A DNA stretch of 64,000 nt from Shimazuella alba (GTDB lineage Bacteria; Bacillota; Bacilli; Thermoactinomycetales; Thermoactinomycetaceae). Under the pieces are notes generated by a model, which worked only from the letters and a program-made list of their open reading frames with translations, was not told the origin of the DNA and ran no database searches. The number at the start of each line of letters is the position of its first letter. Within the stretch, counting starts at the first letter, position 1. Below, one piece after another: positions 8,901-18,116 of this stretch. The position numbers were made by a program, and so were the translations under genes. The stretch spans positions 62,001-126,000 of the forward strand of contig NZ_WUUL01000010.1 in the NCBI RefSeq assembly GCF_009831235.1. Reading direction: 5' to 3'.

Positions 8901-10458
8901 ATTAGGAGGAGACTCCATAAAAGCAATCCAAGTCGCTTCCTTATTACAAAAAGAAAACAAAAAGTTAAGTATTCAGCACTTTTTTCGAGCCCCAACCATT
9001 CAAAAACTGATTCCTTATTTAGAAGACAAGAAACAAGAGATTTATCAAGGAATGATTGAAGGGAATGTTCCTCTTAGTCCTATCCAGAACGATTTTTTAG
9101 TGAAAAATGATCCTTCTGTTGTGCACCATTATAATCAAGCTGTATTACTCTATCATTCATCCCTACTAAGTCACGTCCATTTGCAACAAGCTTTTTCACA
9201 TTTGATGAGACATCATGACGCGTTGCGCATGAAATTTCAGCAAGTAAACGGTATATGGGAGCAAATAAATCAGCCAATGAGAGATAATTTGTTCGATATT
9301 ACTACAGTGGATTTAAGCAACGAAGCAGAAGTAGAAAAGAAGATGGAAGAATGGGGAAACTACTTGCAACAGAGTATTCATATATCGAATGGGCCATTGA
9401 TGCGTGTGGGACATTTTCACACTTCCCAAGGGGATTACCTGTTATGGATCATTCATCACTTAGTTGTAGATGGAGTTTCTTGGCGAATATTACTGGAAGA
9501 CTTCCAACATGTCTATCAAAAATTGATCCAAGACAAGCAACCTGTTTTATCAGCAAAAACTCAATCTTATCGTGATTGGGCTAGGTTGATACAAAATGTC
9601 GCACTAGATAGCAAAATACGTGAAGAGTTTGATTATTGGGAAAAGGTAGGACAAGTAGATATACCGCCATTGCCAAAAGATTATATTCATCATAACAGTA
9701 AAGTGGAAGATTGTGACGAAGTTACCTTTTTTCTATCCAAAGAACACACGACTCAGCTTATTAGTAACATACATCGTATTTATCAAACAGAAATAAACGA
9801 TATATTGCTAACCGCAATAAGTTTATCGATTAAAAATTGGATACATTCGGATCGGATTGGATTCATGTTAGAAGGTCATGGTCGAGAGGAAATAGTAAGT
9901 GATGCCGAGGTTCATCGAACGGTAGGTTGGTTTACGAGTATGTTTCCTGTTGTATTTGACTTTTCTTCCCAATCAACAAAGGAGGTTGGACAGATCATAA
10001 AAGAGGTGAAAGAGACACTCAGACGTGTGCCAAACCGTGGGATTGGATACGGAGTCCTGCATCATTTAAATTCAAATCACCTTCGTACTCCAAAGCATCC
10101 AGAAATCTTATTTAATTACCTAGGGCAATTTGATGAGATATTTACAAAAAAATCTATTTTTTCATTATTTAATCAACCAACTGGAAAATGTAGTCATCCA
10201 CAAATGAAACGAGCTTATACCTTGGAGATAGATGCCATTGTACTAAATGAAAAGTTTACCTTATGTATCCGTTACAGTAACAAAGATTATGACAAAGAAA
10301 CAATGGAGGAGATATCAACCAATATAAAAACCCAGTTGGAAATGATTATCAAGCATTGTCTTGATCAGACAGAAATAGAAAAAACGCCAAGCGATTTCGG
10401 AGATACAGAACTTTCATTAGAAGAATTAGCATTTATTCAAGCGTCATTTGAGAGTTAA
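5974..10458 (+). CDS. NRPS subunit 1: C(starter-like)-A-T-E
   Basis: A 1494-residue single module. The C domain (about 1-430) opens PLTDAQKRVWFTEMFFPNTS and keeps HHIIIDG at 132-138; a full C domain on the first module resembles lipo-initiation C domains that acylate the first amino acid. The A domain (about 455-960) has YTSGTTGNPKG at 600. The carrier protein has LGGDS with the pantetheine serine at about 981. An epimerisation domain (about 1020-1480) carries HHLVVDG at 1161 and EGHGRE. The pocket read by alignment with GrsA is D-V-W-T-I-G-G-V-W-K, not a code I recognise; W239/T278 point to a bulky, probably aromatic residue. The product residue should be D. GTG start after AAGGAGGT. The first of three co-directional subunits. 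Confidence 0.93.
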   Translation: MIEFFPLTDAQKRVWFTEMFFPNTSVSNITTRTKMVKPDLALLKEAIKTFLSHQEMIRVQIAMDSTTDEPMQLVEKAKEKYDIKVVKISAKEEINTWFDHYASTPINLYNQELYQFTIVQWKDICYLAIKCHHIIIDGISITLIIKKIKEIYECLKRGQPFKEKEVNLTLSDYIEIEQRYKSSPRYKKDQQFWRSEFGNELPAYIADELDQLYAGSLTAKRKDFLVPDDLKQKIEAFCKENKTSIYTLFMSSLFLYYSRIHNEKNIVLGTYFANRWSGERDLLGMFVSTLAFHMEIVDGLSVQQWIQAVNRKQMKLLRHQRYPYNQLIQDDRLEGKDRKQLFSVGVEYQEISTEDSQQVFGGTDANLMSIHIKNFTIWDKLHIQIDYQLKALKEEEIDQFIDRLFSLMKAMIEAPSSKINQLDICTDAEKSILLEEWSGKSRQKTSEKQTIQQAFEKQVNQTPHQVAIVDQTRKLTYQELNRKANQIAHILRNQGVQPDDRVGIVMERSVDMVIAILAVLKAGGAYVPLDASYPAKRVQYVLEDSNTRLVLSHAKTMGKYQKVNMMTNNWLSIEDLEKRSIADSNLPIVNIPTGLAYVIYTSGTTGNPKGVMVEHAGYVEMIDHLKTDLSITTSDRIGQFASISFDVSIWDIGIAILTGATLYVISDEVISDVRVFEKFVQQNSLSMITLPPPYLRQLDRRNLSCLRQVIAGGSASTIEIVEEWKDIYRNGYGPTEATVWATMWKPDVQQDHTVVSIGKPLTNKLIYILNDHLQLQSIGSLGELCIGGSGLARGYLGKPQLTREKFIDNPFIPGERIYRTGDLARFLPDGNIEFCGRIDHQVKIRGHRVEIGELESVIAAHPMVKNVTVREWKDIHGETYLCAYVVGNNFFSIIEIKKDIEQKLPGYMIPAFFVELKELPLTTNGKVDRKALPEPTKFQRIDELVPPKTDDEQLLVQIWEQVLGIGKVGITDHFFELGGDSIKAIQVASLLQKENKKLSIQHFFRAPTIQKLIPYLEDKKQEIYQGMIEGNVPLSPIQNDFLVKNDPSVVHHYNQAVLLYHSSLLSHVHLQQAFSHLMRHHDALRMKFQQVNGIWEQINQPMRDNLFDITTVDLSNEAEVEKKMEEWGNYLQQSIHISNGPLMRVGHFHTSQGDYLLWIIHHLVVDGVSWRILLEDFQHVYQKLIQDKQPVLSAKTQSYRDWARLIQNVALDSKIREEFDYWEKVGQVDIPPLPKDYIHHNSKVEDCDEVTFFLSKEHTTQLISNIHRIYQTEINDILLTAISLSIKNWIHSDRIGFMLEGHGREEIVSDAEVHRTVGWFTSMFPVVFDFSSQSTKEVGQIIKEVKETLRRVPNRGIGYGVLHHLNSNHLRTPKHPEILFNYLGQFDEIFTKKSIFSLFNQPTGKCSHPQMKRAYTLEIDAIVLNEKFTLCIRYSNKDYDKETMEEISTNIKTQLEMIIKHCLDQTEIEKTPSDFGDTELSLEELAFIQASFES

Positions 10459-10471
10459 GGAGGATGGATAT

Positions 10472-13400
10472 ATGGCAACCGAGGTAAAAGTGGAAAAGAT
10501 TTATTCTTTATCGCCAATGCAAGAGGGAATGCTTTATCACTCCCTAATGGATGAGCAAAAAGAAACTTATTTTCAACAGATTTCTTTTTCCATTCAAGGC
10601 GATTTTAACGTTGATAGATTTAGTAAGAGTGTACAGATAATGATTAATAAACATGATATCTTACGAACTAATTTTATTTATTATAATATGGACAAACCGC
10701 GGCAAGTAGTACTAAACCATCGTGAAGTTCAAGTATATAGGGAAGATCTATCACACCTCTCTGTCAAAAAAGCAGAGAAAGTAATGGAATCTTATGAACT
10801 GCAAGACAGAAAAAAAGGATTTGATTTGAAGAGTGAACTTCTCATGCGTTTTGGAGTTTTTCAATTAGAAAAAAATCATCATCGAATTGTTTGGAGTTTC
10901 CATCATATCCTAATGGATGGTTGGAGTTTGGGGATTTTTCTGAAAGATTTATTTACAATATATTTTTCTAGTAAAGCAGAGATACCAGAAGGAAGACCAT
11001 ATATCGAGTTTATCAATGGTCTTAAAAAATTTCCTCAACAAGAAGCAGAGGACCATTGGATGGAATATTTAAAGGGTTATGATGATTTATCTATCTTTCC
11101 AAGAAATAATAGAAAGGTTATATCTGCAAACTATCAACAAATTCAATTTTCTATTGGAGAAGAACAAACATCAGCATTAACAAATATGAGTAAACAGTAC
11201 CAGCTAACAACCAACAATGTTTTTCAAGCTATTTGGGCGATATTATTACAGCGGTACAGCAATCAGGATGATGTGGTATTTGGCTCTGTAACCTCTGGTA
11301 GATCTCTTGTAGAGGGTATGGAAAATACGTTAGGACTATTTATAAATACTATTCCAGTTCGGGTTAGGGAATTTCAGGATTCTTTTGTAAATCTGGCAAC
11401 CAAATTGCAGCAACAAGCACCTATCTCAGAAAAGTTTAGCTATTGTCCATTGTATAAAATGCAAAAACGCCAAAGTCAGCAAGATTTATTTGATCACATA
11501 GTAGTATTTGAGAATTACCCATTGGATGAAGAAATTCAACACTTATGGGAGGAACAGGATCAAGGATTGTCGATTCATAATGTACAGATTTTTGAGCAAA
11601 CCAATTATCCATTGACATTGGTGATTCACCCAGGGAAAACATGGAATATTAAAATGATCTATGATGAGAGCATTTTTCATCACTCCTTTATCTTACAAAT
11701 GGAAACCCATCTAAAAAGAATCATAGAATCGGTTTTATCTCAACCAAAAATGCAAGTGAATCAAATCGATATTTGGAACGAGGAAGAAAGATATTCAATC
11801 AGTCAGAAATGGAATGGTACGAGGAAAGCTTATCCAAAAGAAAAATTGGTACAGGAATGGTTTGAAGAGCAAGTTGAAAAGACACCAGACGAATTAGCTG
11901 TTGTTTATAAAGAAAAATCGCTTACGTATCAAGCACTAAACAAAAGAGCAAATGGATTAGCGCATATATTGAGAGAACAAGGAATAAAACCAAATGATCG
12001 TGTTGGTTTATTGGTTGACCGATCTGTCGATATGGTTATTGGGGTCTTAGCTATTTTAAAATCTGGTGGATCATATGTACCAATTGACCCCATTTATCCC
12101 AAAGAGCGCATTGCATATATGTTGGAAGATAGTGGTGTAAAATGGGTGTTAAGCCATGATTCTATCATTAAAAATTTATCGATCAAGCTTTCATGGATTG
12201 ACATGGAGAAGTTTGATCATCATTATGCTAACATAACCAATTTACAACTCATCAATCAATCTTCCAACTTAGCATATGTGATTTATACTTCGGGTACCAC
12301 TGGGAAACCAAAAGGGGTGATGATGGAGCATCAGCAATTGATCAATTTGCTCTATGATCAGATTACTCGTGACCAAGTACCATTTTACAAAAACGTGCTA
12401 CAATTTAGCTCGATCGGATTTGATGTGGGCTTTCAAGAGATTTTCTCTACGCTTTTATCTGGGGGTACTCTGTTTATTTGTAGCCAAACATTAAAACAAG
12501 ATGTGCAGAAGCTGCTCCAATACGTAGACACCAATGATATTTCAGTTGTTTTTTGTCCTGTAACTTATCTAAAAGCAGTTGCTAGTTTTATAGATGATGA
12601 GGAGACTGTTTTTCCATCGGTATGTCAACATATCATTGTCGCTGGAGAACAATTGGTAGTTCCTTTGCCTATCAAAAGAATGATTGAACAAGGACGAATC
12701 TGTGTCCATAATCATTATGGTCCTTCCGAAACCCATGTTGTGACCACGTATTCCTTGGATTGTTCCCAGAATTGTTTGGATACGCCTCCGATCGGTAAAC
12801 CAATTGCTAATACAAAAATCTATATTTTAAATGAAAAGCTCCAACCACAGCCAGAGGGAGTAGCTGGAGAGCTGTTTGTAGCAGGCGACTCTGTTAGTAG
12901 AGGATATATGAATAAACCGAATTCGACAGAAGAAAAATTTTTACCCAGTCCTTTTATAGCAGGAGAACGAATGTATCGAACAGGAGATCTCGCTCGGTAT
13001 TTACCTGATGGAAATATCGAATTTTTGGGGCGAAAAGATACACAAGTAAAAATCAGGGGTTATCGGATAGAGTTAGGGGAAATCGAATCAACTATTTTAC
13101 AATATCATGGTGTAAAAGATACTACTGTTCAGTATGAGACACCACTTCATGGTGAGGGTTATCTTTGTGCTTATGTAGTCTGGAACCAATCTGCAGCTAC
13201 AGATAAATTGAGACAGTACTTAAAACAAAGACTGCCATCGTTTATGATTCCAGCTTTTATTACGTCTGTGAAAAGCATCGCAACAAATGCAAATGGAAAA
13301 GTGGATCGCAGTGCACTCCCAAAGATGAATCTGTCTAGTTTACAGCAAGAATATGTGGAACCTACTACGGAGTTAGAAATTCAATTGACAGAAATTTGGA

Positions 13401-16400
13401 GTCAGATCCTAGGTATTGAGCAAATAGGAATCATGGATTCATTCTTCGAATTGGGCGGACATTCTTTGAAAGCAATTCAACTGGTGTCCAAAATAAAGAA
13501 GAAGTTGCAAACGGATGTTACAATCAAAGCTATTTTCGAAAATCCAACGATTCAGCAATTAGCTGTATATTTACGACATAAAGAGTATCGCAGGTTTCAA
13601 GCTATAGAACCAGCTTCCTTTCAATCGCACTACCCAGTCTCATCAGCACAAAAAAGGATGTTTATTTTACAACAATTGGAGCCTGATGCAACTCACTACC
13701 ATATGAGTGGAATGGTTGTACTGGAAGGGAAATTGGATCACAAACGATTGGAAAATGCGTTTCAAACCGTTATTGACAGGCATGAATCTCTCCGAACATC
13801 TTTTGAAATTTTGGATAATGAGCCTGTCCAAATTATCCATTCAAACATAGATTTTCATTTGCCTTTGAGAAAAGGGAGTGTTGAGGAATCCAACCAGTGG
13901 GTTGCTGATTTTATCCAGCCATTTGATTTAAGTAATCCGTGTTTGTTGCGTGCGGAAATTTTTCAAACAACCAACAGAAAGTTTTTGTTGTTGGTAGATA
14001 TGCATCATATTATTGCTGATGGTGTTTCTATCGACATTTTGCTTGAGGAATTAACAATGGTTTACCGTGGATCAAATCTTCCAAAATTGAAAATACAATA
14101 CAAAGATTATTCCGTATGGCAACAAGAATGGATGAAATCAGAGGAGTTTCTGCACCAAGAGAAGTTTTGGCTGCAATACTTCCAAGGAGATATCCCTTTA
14201 CTAGAATTACCCACTGATTTTAACCGGCCAGAAATACAGACATACAAAGGAGATCGTTTTTGTTTTACATTTAATGAAGAACAAACACAAGCGATCAAAC
14301 AGTTAGCGGTGAGAACTGGTACAACTTCTTTTATCATTCTTTTCACTGCGTATAACATTTTATTATCAAAATACACCAGACAAATGGATGTAGTTGTAGG
14401 TACACCTGTTTTAGGCAGAAGTCATGAAGATGTTGGATCAGTATTAGGAATGTTTGTCAATACTTTGGCATTACGAAATCAATTAAAACACGATGAACGT
14501 GCAATTGATCTGATTCAAAAAACAAAAGCAAATGCTTTGTCTGCATTTGATCATGGTGATTATCCTTTCGAAATGCTAATCGAGAAATTAACATTGGATC
14601 GAGGTAAGGGTCGAAGTCCATTGTTCCAAGTATTATTTTCTATGCCACATATAAACCGTGATCTTTTTCAATTAGATGGGATAACAGCCCAGTTTCAAGA
14701 AGTACAACGAGACATCTCTAAATTTGATTTGAGTTTATTTGTAGAGGAAGACAAGAACACGTACCGATGCCAATTTGAATACAATACCAGTTTATTTCGT
14801 TCTGACACAATAGAGCGAATGATGGGGCATTATATGCAAATTGTAAAACAAATTATTTTACAGCCTGAGATAAAACTAGATGAATTAGATATGTTAACAC
14901 CAGAAGAGAAGCAACGAATTTTTTACACATGGAATGATACAAATGTAGACTACCCAGACCAGCAGTCCATTGTTGATTTGTTTTTAGAGCAAGTGGAGAA
15001 AACACCGACTAATACTGCTCTGTCCTTTAAGGGGCAAGAAATAACTTATCTAGATCTGGATGCAAAGGTAAATCAATTTGCGCACTTCCTCCTACAAGAG
15101 GGAATTCAGCCGGGAGATCACATTGCAATCATTTTGGAACGATCACCTGATGTGATCATAAGTATGTTGGCCATTCTAAAAGTTGGAGCAGTGTATGTTC
15201 CGATAGAACCTAACTATCCAATCGAACAAATAACATATATGTTAAAGGACAGCCATGTGAGCCTAGTCCTTAGTTGCGAGTCTTTGCGAACTAAGTTACG
15301 GGTGTCGAATCGGGTTAATTGGTTGGATGTAGAAAAATGTGTGGAAGCAGAGGGAGAGGTTTGCAGCTATTTCTCTCCAGAGATTCAACCTGATAGTGTA
15401 AGTTATATTATGTACACTTCGGGAACAACAGGAAAGCCAAAAGGAGTGGAAGTAACACACAGAGGGGTTATACGCTTAGTAAAAGGGGCTAATTATACAG
15501 ATTTTAGAGAAGATAACGTTTTTTTGCAGCTAGCACCAGTTGCTTTTGACGCTTCTACATTTGAAATCTGGGGGAGCCTTCTTCATGGTGCAAAGTTAGT
15601 CATTATGCCAGATGGGCATCCTTCTTTGGAAGAGATTGCTGCTGAGTTGAAAAGACAAAAAGTTACCACATTGTGGTTAACAGCTGGTCTATTTAAATTA
15701 ATGGTTGATTACCAATTACCTAGTTTATTGGGATTAAACCAATTGCTTGTCGGTGGAGATGTTGTCTCCGTTTCTCATGTGCAAAGAGTGTTAGCCAAAG
15801 GAAATGTACAAGTGATTAATGGCTATGGACCTACGGAGAATACAACTTTTAGTTGTTGTTATGCGATACCACAGGATTGGAACGCGAATGAACTCTTACC
15901 GATTGGTCGACCGATCAGCAATACAAAAGTGTATATACTCGATCAGTTTGGCCAACCTGCTCCGGTCGGAGTCAGAGGTGAGCTTTATGTAGGTGGAGCA
16001 GGCTTAGCAAGAGGTTACCATGGGAAACTAAATTGGACAAAAGCAAGATTTCATCCTTCTCCTATTGCCCCTCATGAAAGGTTGTATCAGACAGGAGACT
16101 TAGGGTACTACCTACCAGATGGAAATATCGCTTTTTCCGGCAGGGTTGATACACAAGTAAAAGTACGGGGGCATCGAATTGAACTAGGCGAAATAGAATC
16201 TGTACTGCTTAAACAACCCAATGTAAAGGACATAGTGGTATGTGCTTGGAAGGATGATCGGGATGAAACGTATCTTTGTGCCTATGTGATAGCGGATGAG
16301 AAAAATGTTATACCCACTTTACAAAAGGTAGCGGAACAAAAACTACCTTCTCATATGGTTCCTGCATTTTTCCTCCCAATGGATCATCTTCCTCTTACAT

Positions 16401-18115
16401 CTAATGGGAAAATAGACCGAAAATCACTTCCAAAGCCAAATGCATCCACACAGCAGCGAGAGTATGTTCCTCCAGCAACGAAACAAGAAAAGCAATTGGC
16501 TCGGATTTGGCAGTATGTATTGGGCTTGGGAAGAGTAGGAGTGACAGATCATTTCTTTGAACTAGGTGGAGATTCGATTAAAGCTATTCAAATCGCTGCG
16601 ATGTTACAAAAAGAGAATAAGAAACTAAGTATCCATCACTTGTTTCATGCACCAACGATTCAAAAATTAATTCCATTTCTCGAAGATGTGAACCAACAAA
16701 TTGATCAACATCCTGTGGAAGGAAAAGCTCCTTTGACACCTATTCAAATGGAATTTTTTAACCAAAATGGATCGATTGTCCATCATTTTAACCAATCAGT
16801 CCTTTTATTTCATCAAAAACCTATTCAAACAAGCGATTTACACCAAGTTTTTACCAAGTTAGTAGAACACCATGATGCACTTCGAATGAATTTTTATCAA
16901 GTAAATGGCCAATGGTTCCAAGTGAATCATTCTATGCATGATGCAGTTTTTCAAATATGTACCGTTGACTTGAGGAAAGATAAAAACCCTCTTGTACGTA
17001 TGGAAAAATGGGCGAATCAAATCCAACGCAGTCTTCATATCACCAAAGGACCGCTCATGCGCATTGGGCATTTTATCACAGATGAAGGTGATTATGTCCT
17101 GTGGGTGTTGCATCATCTTGTGGTGGACGGTGTGTCTTGGCGTATCTTAGTAGAAGATTTTCAACATGTATACCAACAAATCAGAAAAAAAGACCACATG
17201 CAATTGCCAGCTAAGACCACATCCTACTTGGATTGGGCTAAGCGTTTAAACTCCTATGCAACAACTTACAAAATGAGAAAGGAAATACCCTATTGGGAGA
17301 AAATAGAGCAAATGGAGTTAATGAAATTACCCAAAGATCATTTCATTTCAGAAAGCATGATGGAAGATTCAACAGAAGTTTCTTTTACTCTAACGAATCA
17401 TCAAACAAATCAGTTATTGAGTCAGATTCATCATGCGTATCAGACAGAGATAAATGATATTTTGTTAACTGCTTTAGGTTTGGCTCTAAAAAAATGGACA
17501 AGGTTCAATCGAGTTGGTTTCGTTTTAGAAGGTCATGGGAGAGAAGACATTGGAGAAGATTGTGTGTTAAATCGTACTGTCGGATGGTTTACCAGTTGTT
17601 TTCCTGTTCTCTTGGAATTAACAGATTCTGATGATGTTGGTTACACCATAAAAGAAGTGAAAGAAACACTTCGACGAATTCCAAAGCGTGGAATAGGTTA
17701 CGGGATACTCCAGTACCTGACGAAGAGAGAAAAGCCAAGCAATACCCCAGAAGTACGATTTAACTATTTGGGACAGTTTGGGCAACAGAAGGAAAATAGC
17801 CAATTTACTTTTTCGTCCCTACCATCCGGGCAGCTACAGAACCCAAAAATGAAGCGTACTTACACACTCGAGCTAAATGCGGTGGTGGTAAATGATACGT
17901 TTACGCTAAATCTTCAGTATAGCAATAAGGAATATAAGAAGGAGACGATATTGGCATTTTTAGATCTACTTCAGCATCAATTGAAAAGTGTAATGAATCA
18001 CTGTCTTCAACAAAGTAAGACCCAACGAACTCCAAGTGACCTAGGAAATGCAAATCTTTCCTTACAAGATTTTCAATATATTGAAGAAATATTTTCGTTG
18101 AAAGGGGAGATGTAA
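10472..18115 (+). CDS. NRPS subunit 2: C-A-T-C-A-T-E (Pro, then D-Val)
   Basis: About 2547 residues, two modules. The start is the ATG at 10472, with AAGGAGG overlapping the previous stop. Module 2: a C domain opening YSLSPMQEGMLYHSL, the class that accepts a D-residue donor, with HHILMDG at 144; an A domain; a carrier with LGGHS (Ser about 998). Its pocket reads D-V-Q-F-I-A-H-V-V-K, a known proline code. Module 3: an LCL-type C domain (YPVSSAQKRMFILQQLEP; HHIIADG at 1178); an A domain with pocket D-A-F-W-L-G-G-T-F-K, a valine code; a carrier with GGDS (Ser about 2035); and a terminal E domain (HHLVVDG at 2214). So it adds L-Pro, then Val converted to D. The DCL start fits receipt of a D-residue from subunit 1. 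Confidence 0.93.
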   Translation: MATEVKVEKIYSLSPMQEGMLYHSLMDEQKETYFQQISFSIQGDFNVDRFSKSVQIMINKHDILRTNFIYYNMDKPRQVVLNHREVQVYREDLSHLSVKKAEKVMESYELQDRKKGFDLKSELLMRFGVFQLEKNHHRIVWSFHHILMDGWSLGIFLKDLFTIYFSSKAEIPEGRPYIEFINGLKKFPQQEAEDHWMEYLKGYDDLSIFPRNNRKVISANYQQIQFSIGEEQTSALTNMSKQYQLTTNNVFQAIWAILLQRYSNQDDVVFGSVTSGRSLVEGMENTLGLFINTIPVRVREFQDSFVNLATKLQQQAPISEKFSYCPLYKMQKRQSQQDLFDHIVVFENYPLDEEIQHLWEEQDQGLSIHNVQIFEQTNYPLTLVIHPGKTWNIKMIYDESIFHHSFILQMETHLKRIIESVLSQPKMQVNQIDIWNEEERYSISQKWNGTRKAYPKEKLVQEWFEEQVEKTPDELAVVYKEKSLTYQALNKRANGLAHILREQGIKPNDRVGLLVDRSVDMVIGVLAILKSGGSYVPIDPIYPKERIAYMLEDSGVKWVLSHDSIIKNLSIKLSWIDMEKFDHHYANITNLQLINQSSNLAYVIYTSGTTGKPKGVMMEHQQLINLLYDQITRDQVPFYKNVLQFSSIGFDVGFQEIFSTLLSGGTLFICSQTLKQDVQKLLQYVDTNDISVVFCPVTYLKAVASFIDDEETVFPSVCQHIIVAGEQLVVPLPIKRMIEQGRICVHNHYGPSETHVVTTYSLDCSQNCLDTPPIGKPIANTKIYILNEKLQPQPEGVAGELFVAGDSVSRGYMNKPNSTEEKFLPSPFIAGERMYRTGDLARYLPDGNIEFLGRKDTQVKIRGYRIELGEIESTILQYHGVKDTTVQYETPLHGEGYLCAYVVWNQSAATDKLRQYLKQRLPSFMIPAFITSVKSIATNANGKVDRSALPKMNLSSLQQEYVEPTTELEIQLTEIWSQILGIEQIGIMDSFFELGGHSLKAIQLVSKIKKKLQTDVTIKAIFENPTIQQLAVYLRHKEYRRFQAIEPASFQSHYPVSSAQKRMFILQQLEPDATHYHMSGMVVLEGKLDHKRLENAFQTVIDRHESLRTSFEILDNEPVQIIHSNIDFHLPLRKGSVEESNQWVADFIQPFDLSNPCLLRAEIFQTTNRKFLLLVDMHHIIADGVSIDILLEELTMVYRGSNLPKLKIQYKDYSVWQQEWMKSEEFLHQEKFWLQYFQGDIPLLELPTDFNRPEIQTYKGDRFCFTFNEEQTQAIKQLAVRTGTTSFIILFTAYNILLSKYTRQMDVVVGTPVLGRSHEDVGSVLGMFVNTLALRNQLKHDERAIDLIQKTKANALSAFDHGDYPFEMLIEKLTLDRGKGRSPLFQVLFSMPHINRDLFQLDGITAQFQEVQRDISKFDLSLFVEEDKNTYRCQFEYNTSLFRSDTIERMMGHYMQIVKQIILQPEIKLDELDMLTPEEKQRIFYTWNDTNVDYPDQQSIVDLFLEQVEKTPTNTALSFKGQEITYLDLDAKVNQFAHFLLQEGIQPGDHIAIILERSPDVIISMLAILKVGAVYVPIEPNYPIEQITYMLKDSHVSLVLSCESLRTKLRVSNRVNWLDVEKCVEAEGEVCSYFSPEIQPDSVSYIMYTSGTTGKPKGVEVTHRGVIRLVKGANYTDFREDNVFLQLAPVAFDASTFEIWGSLLHGAKLVIMPDGHPSLEEIAAELKRQKVTTLWLTAGLFKLMVDYQLPSLLGLNQLLVGGDVVSVSHVQRVLAKGNVQVINGYGPTENTTFSCCYAIPQDWNANELLPIGRPISNTKVYILDQFGQPAPVGVRGELYVGGAGLARGYHGKLNWTKARFHPSPIAPHERLYQTGDLGYYLPDGNIAFSGRVDTQVKVRGHRIELGEIESVLLKQPNVKDIVVCAWKDDRDETYLCAYVIADEKNVIPTLQKVAEQKLPSHMVPAFFLPMDHLPLTSNGKIDRKSLPKPNASTQQREYVPPATKQEKQLARIWQYVLGLGRVGVTDHFFELGGDSIKAIQIAAMLQKENKKLSIHHLFHAPTIQKLIPFLEDVNQQIDQHPVEGKAPLTPIQMEFFNQNGSIVHHFNQSVLLFHQKPIQTSDLHQVFTKLVEHHDALRMNFYQVNGQWFQVNHSMHDAVFQICTVDLRKDKNPLVRMEKWANQIQRSLHITKGPLMRIGHFITDEGDYVLWVLHHLVVDGVSWRILVEDFQHVYQQIRKKDHMQLPAKTTSYLDWAKRLNSYATTYKMRKEIPYWEKIEQMELMKLPKDHFISESMMEDSTEVSFTLTNHQTNQLLSQIHHAYQTEINDILLTALGLALKKWTRFNRVGFVLEGHGREDIGEDCVLNRTVGWFTSCFPVLLELTDSDDVGYTIKEVKETLRRIPKRGIGYGILQYLTKREKPSNTPEVRFNYLGQFGQQKENSQFTFSSLPSGQLQNPKMKRTYTLELNAVVVNDTFTLNLQYSNKEYKKETILAFLDLLQHQLKSVMNHCLQQSKTQRTPSDLGNANLSLQDFQYIEEIFSLKGEM

Positions 18116-18116
18116 G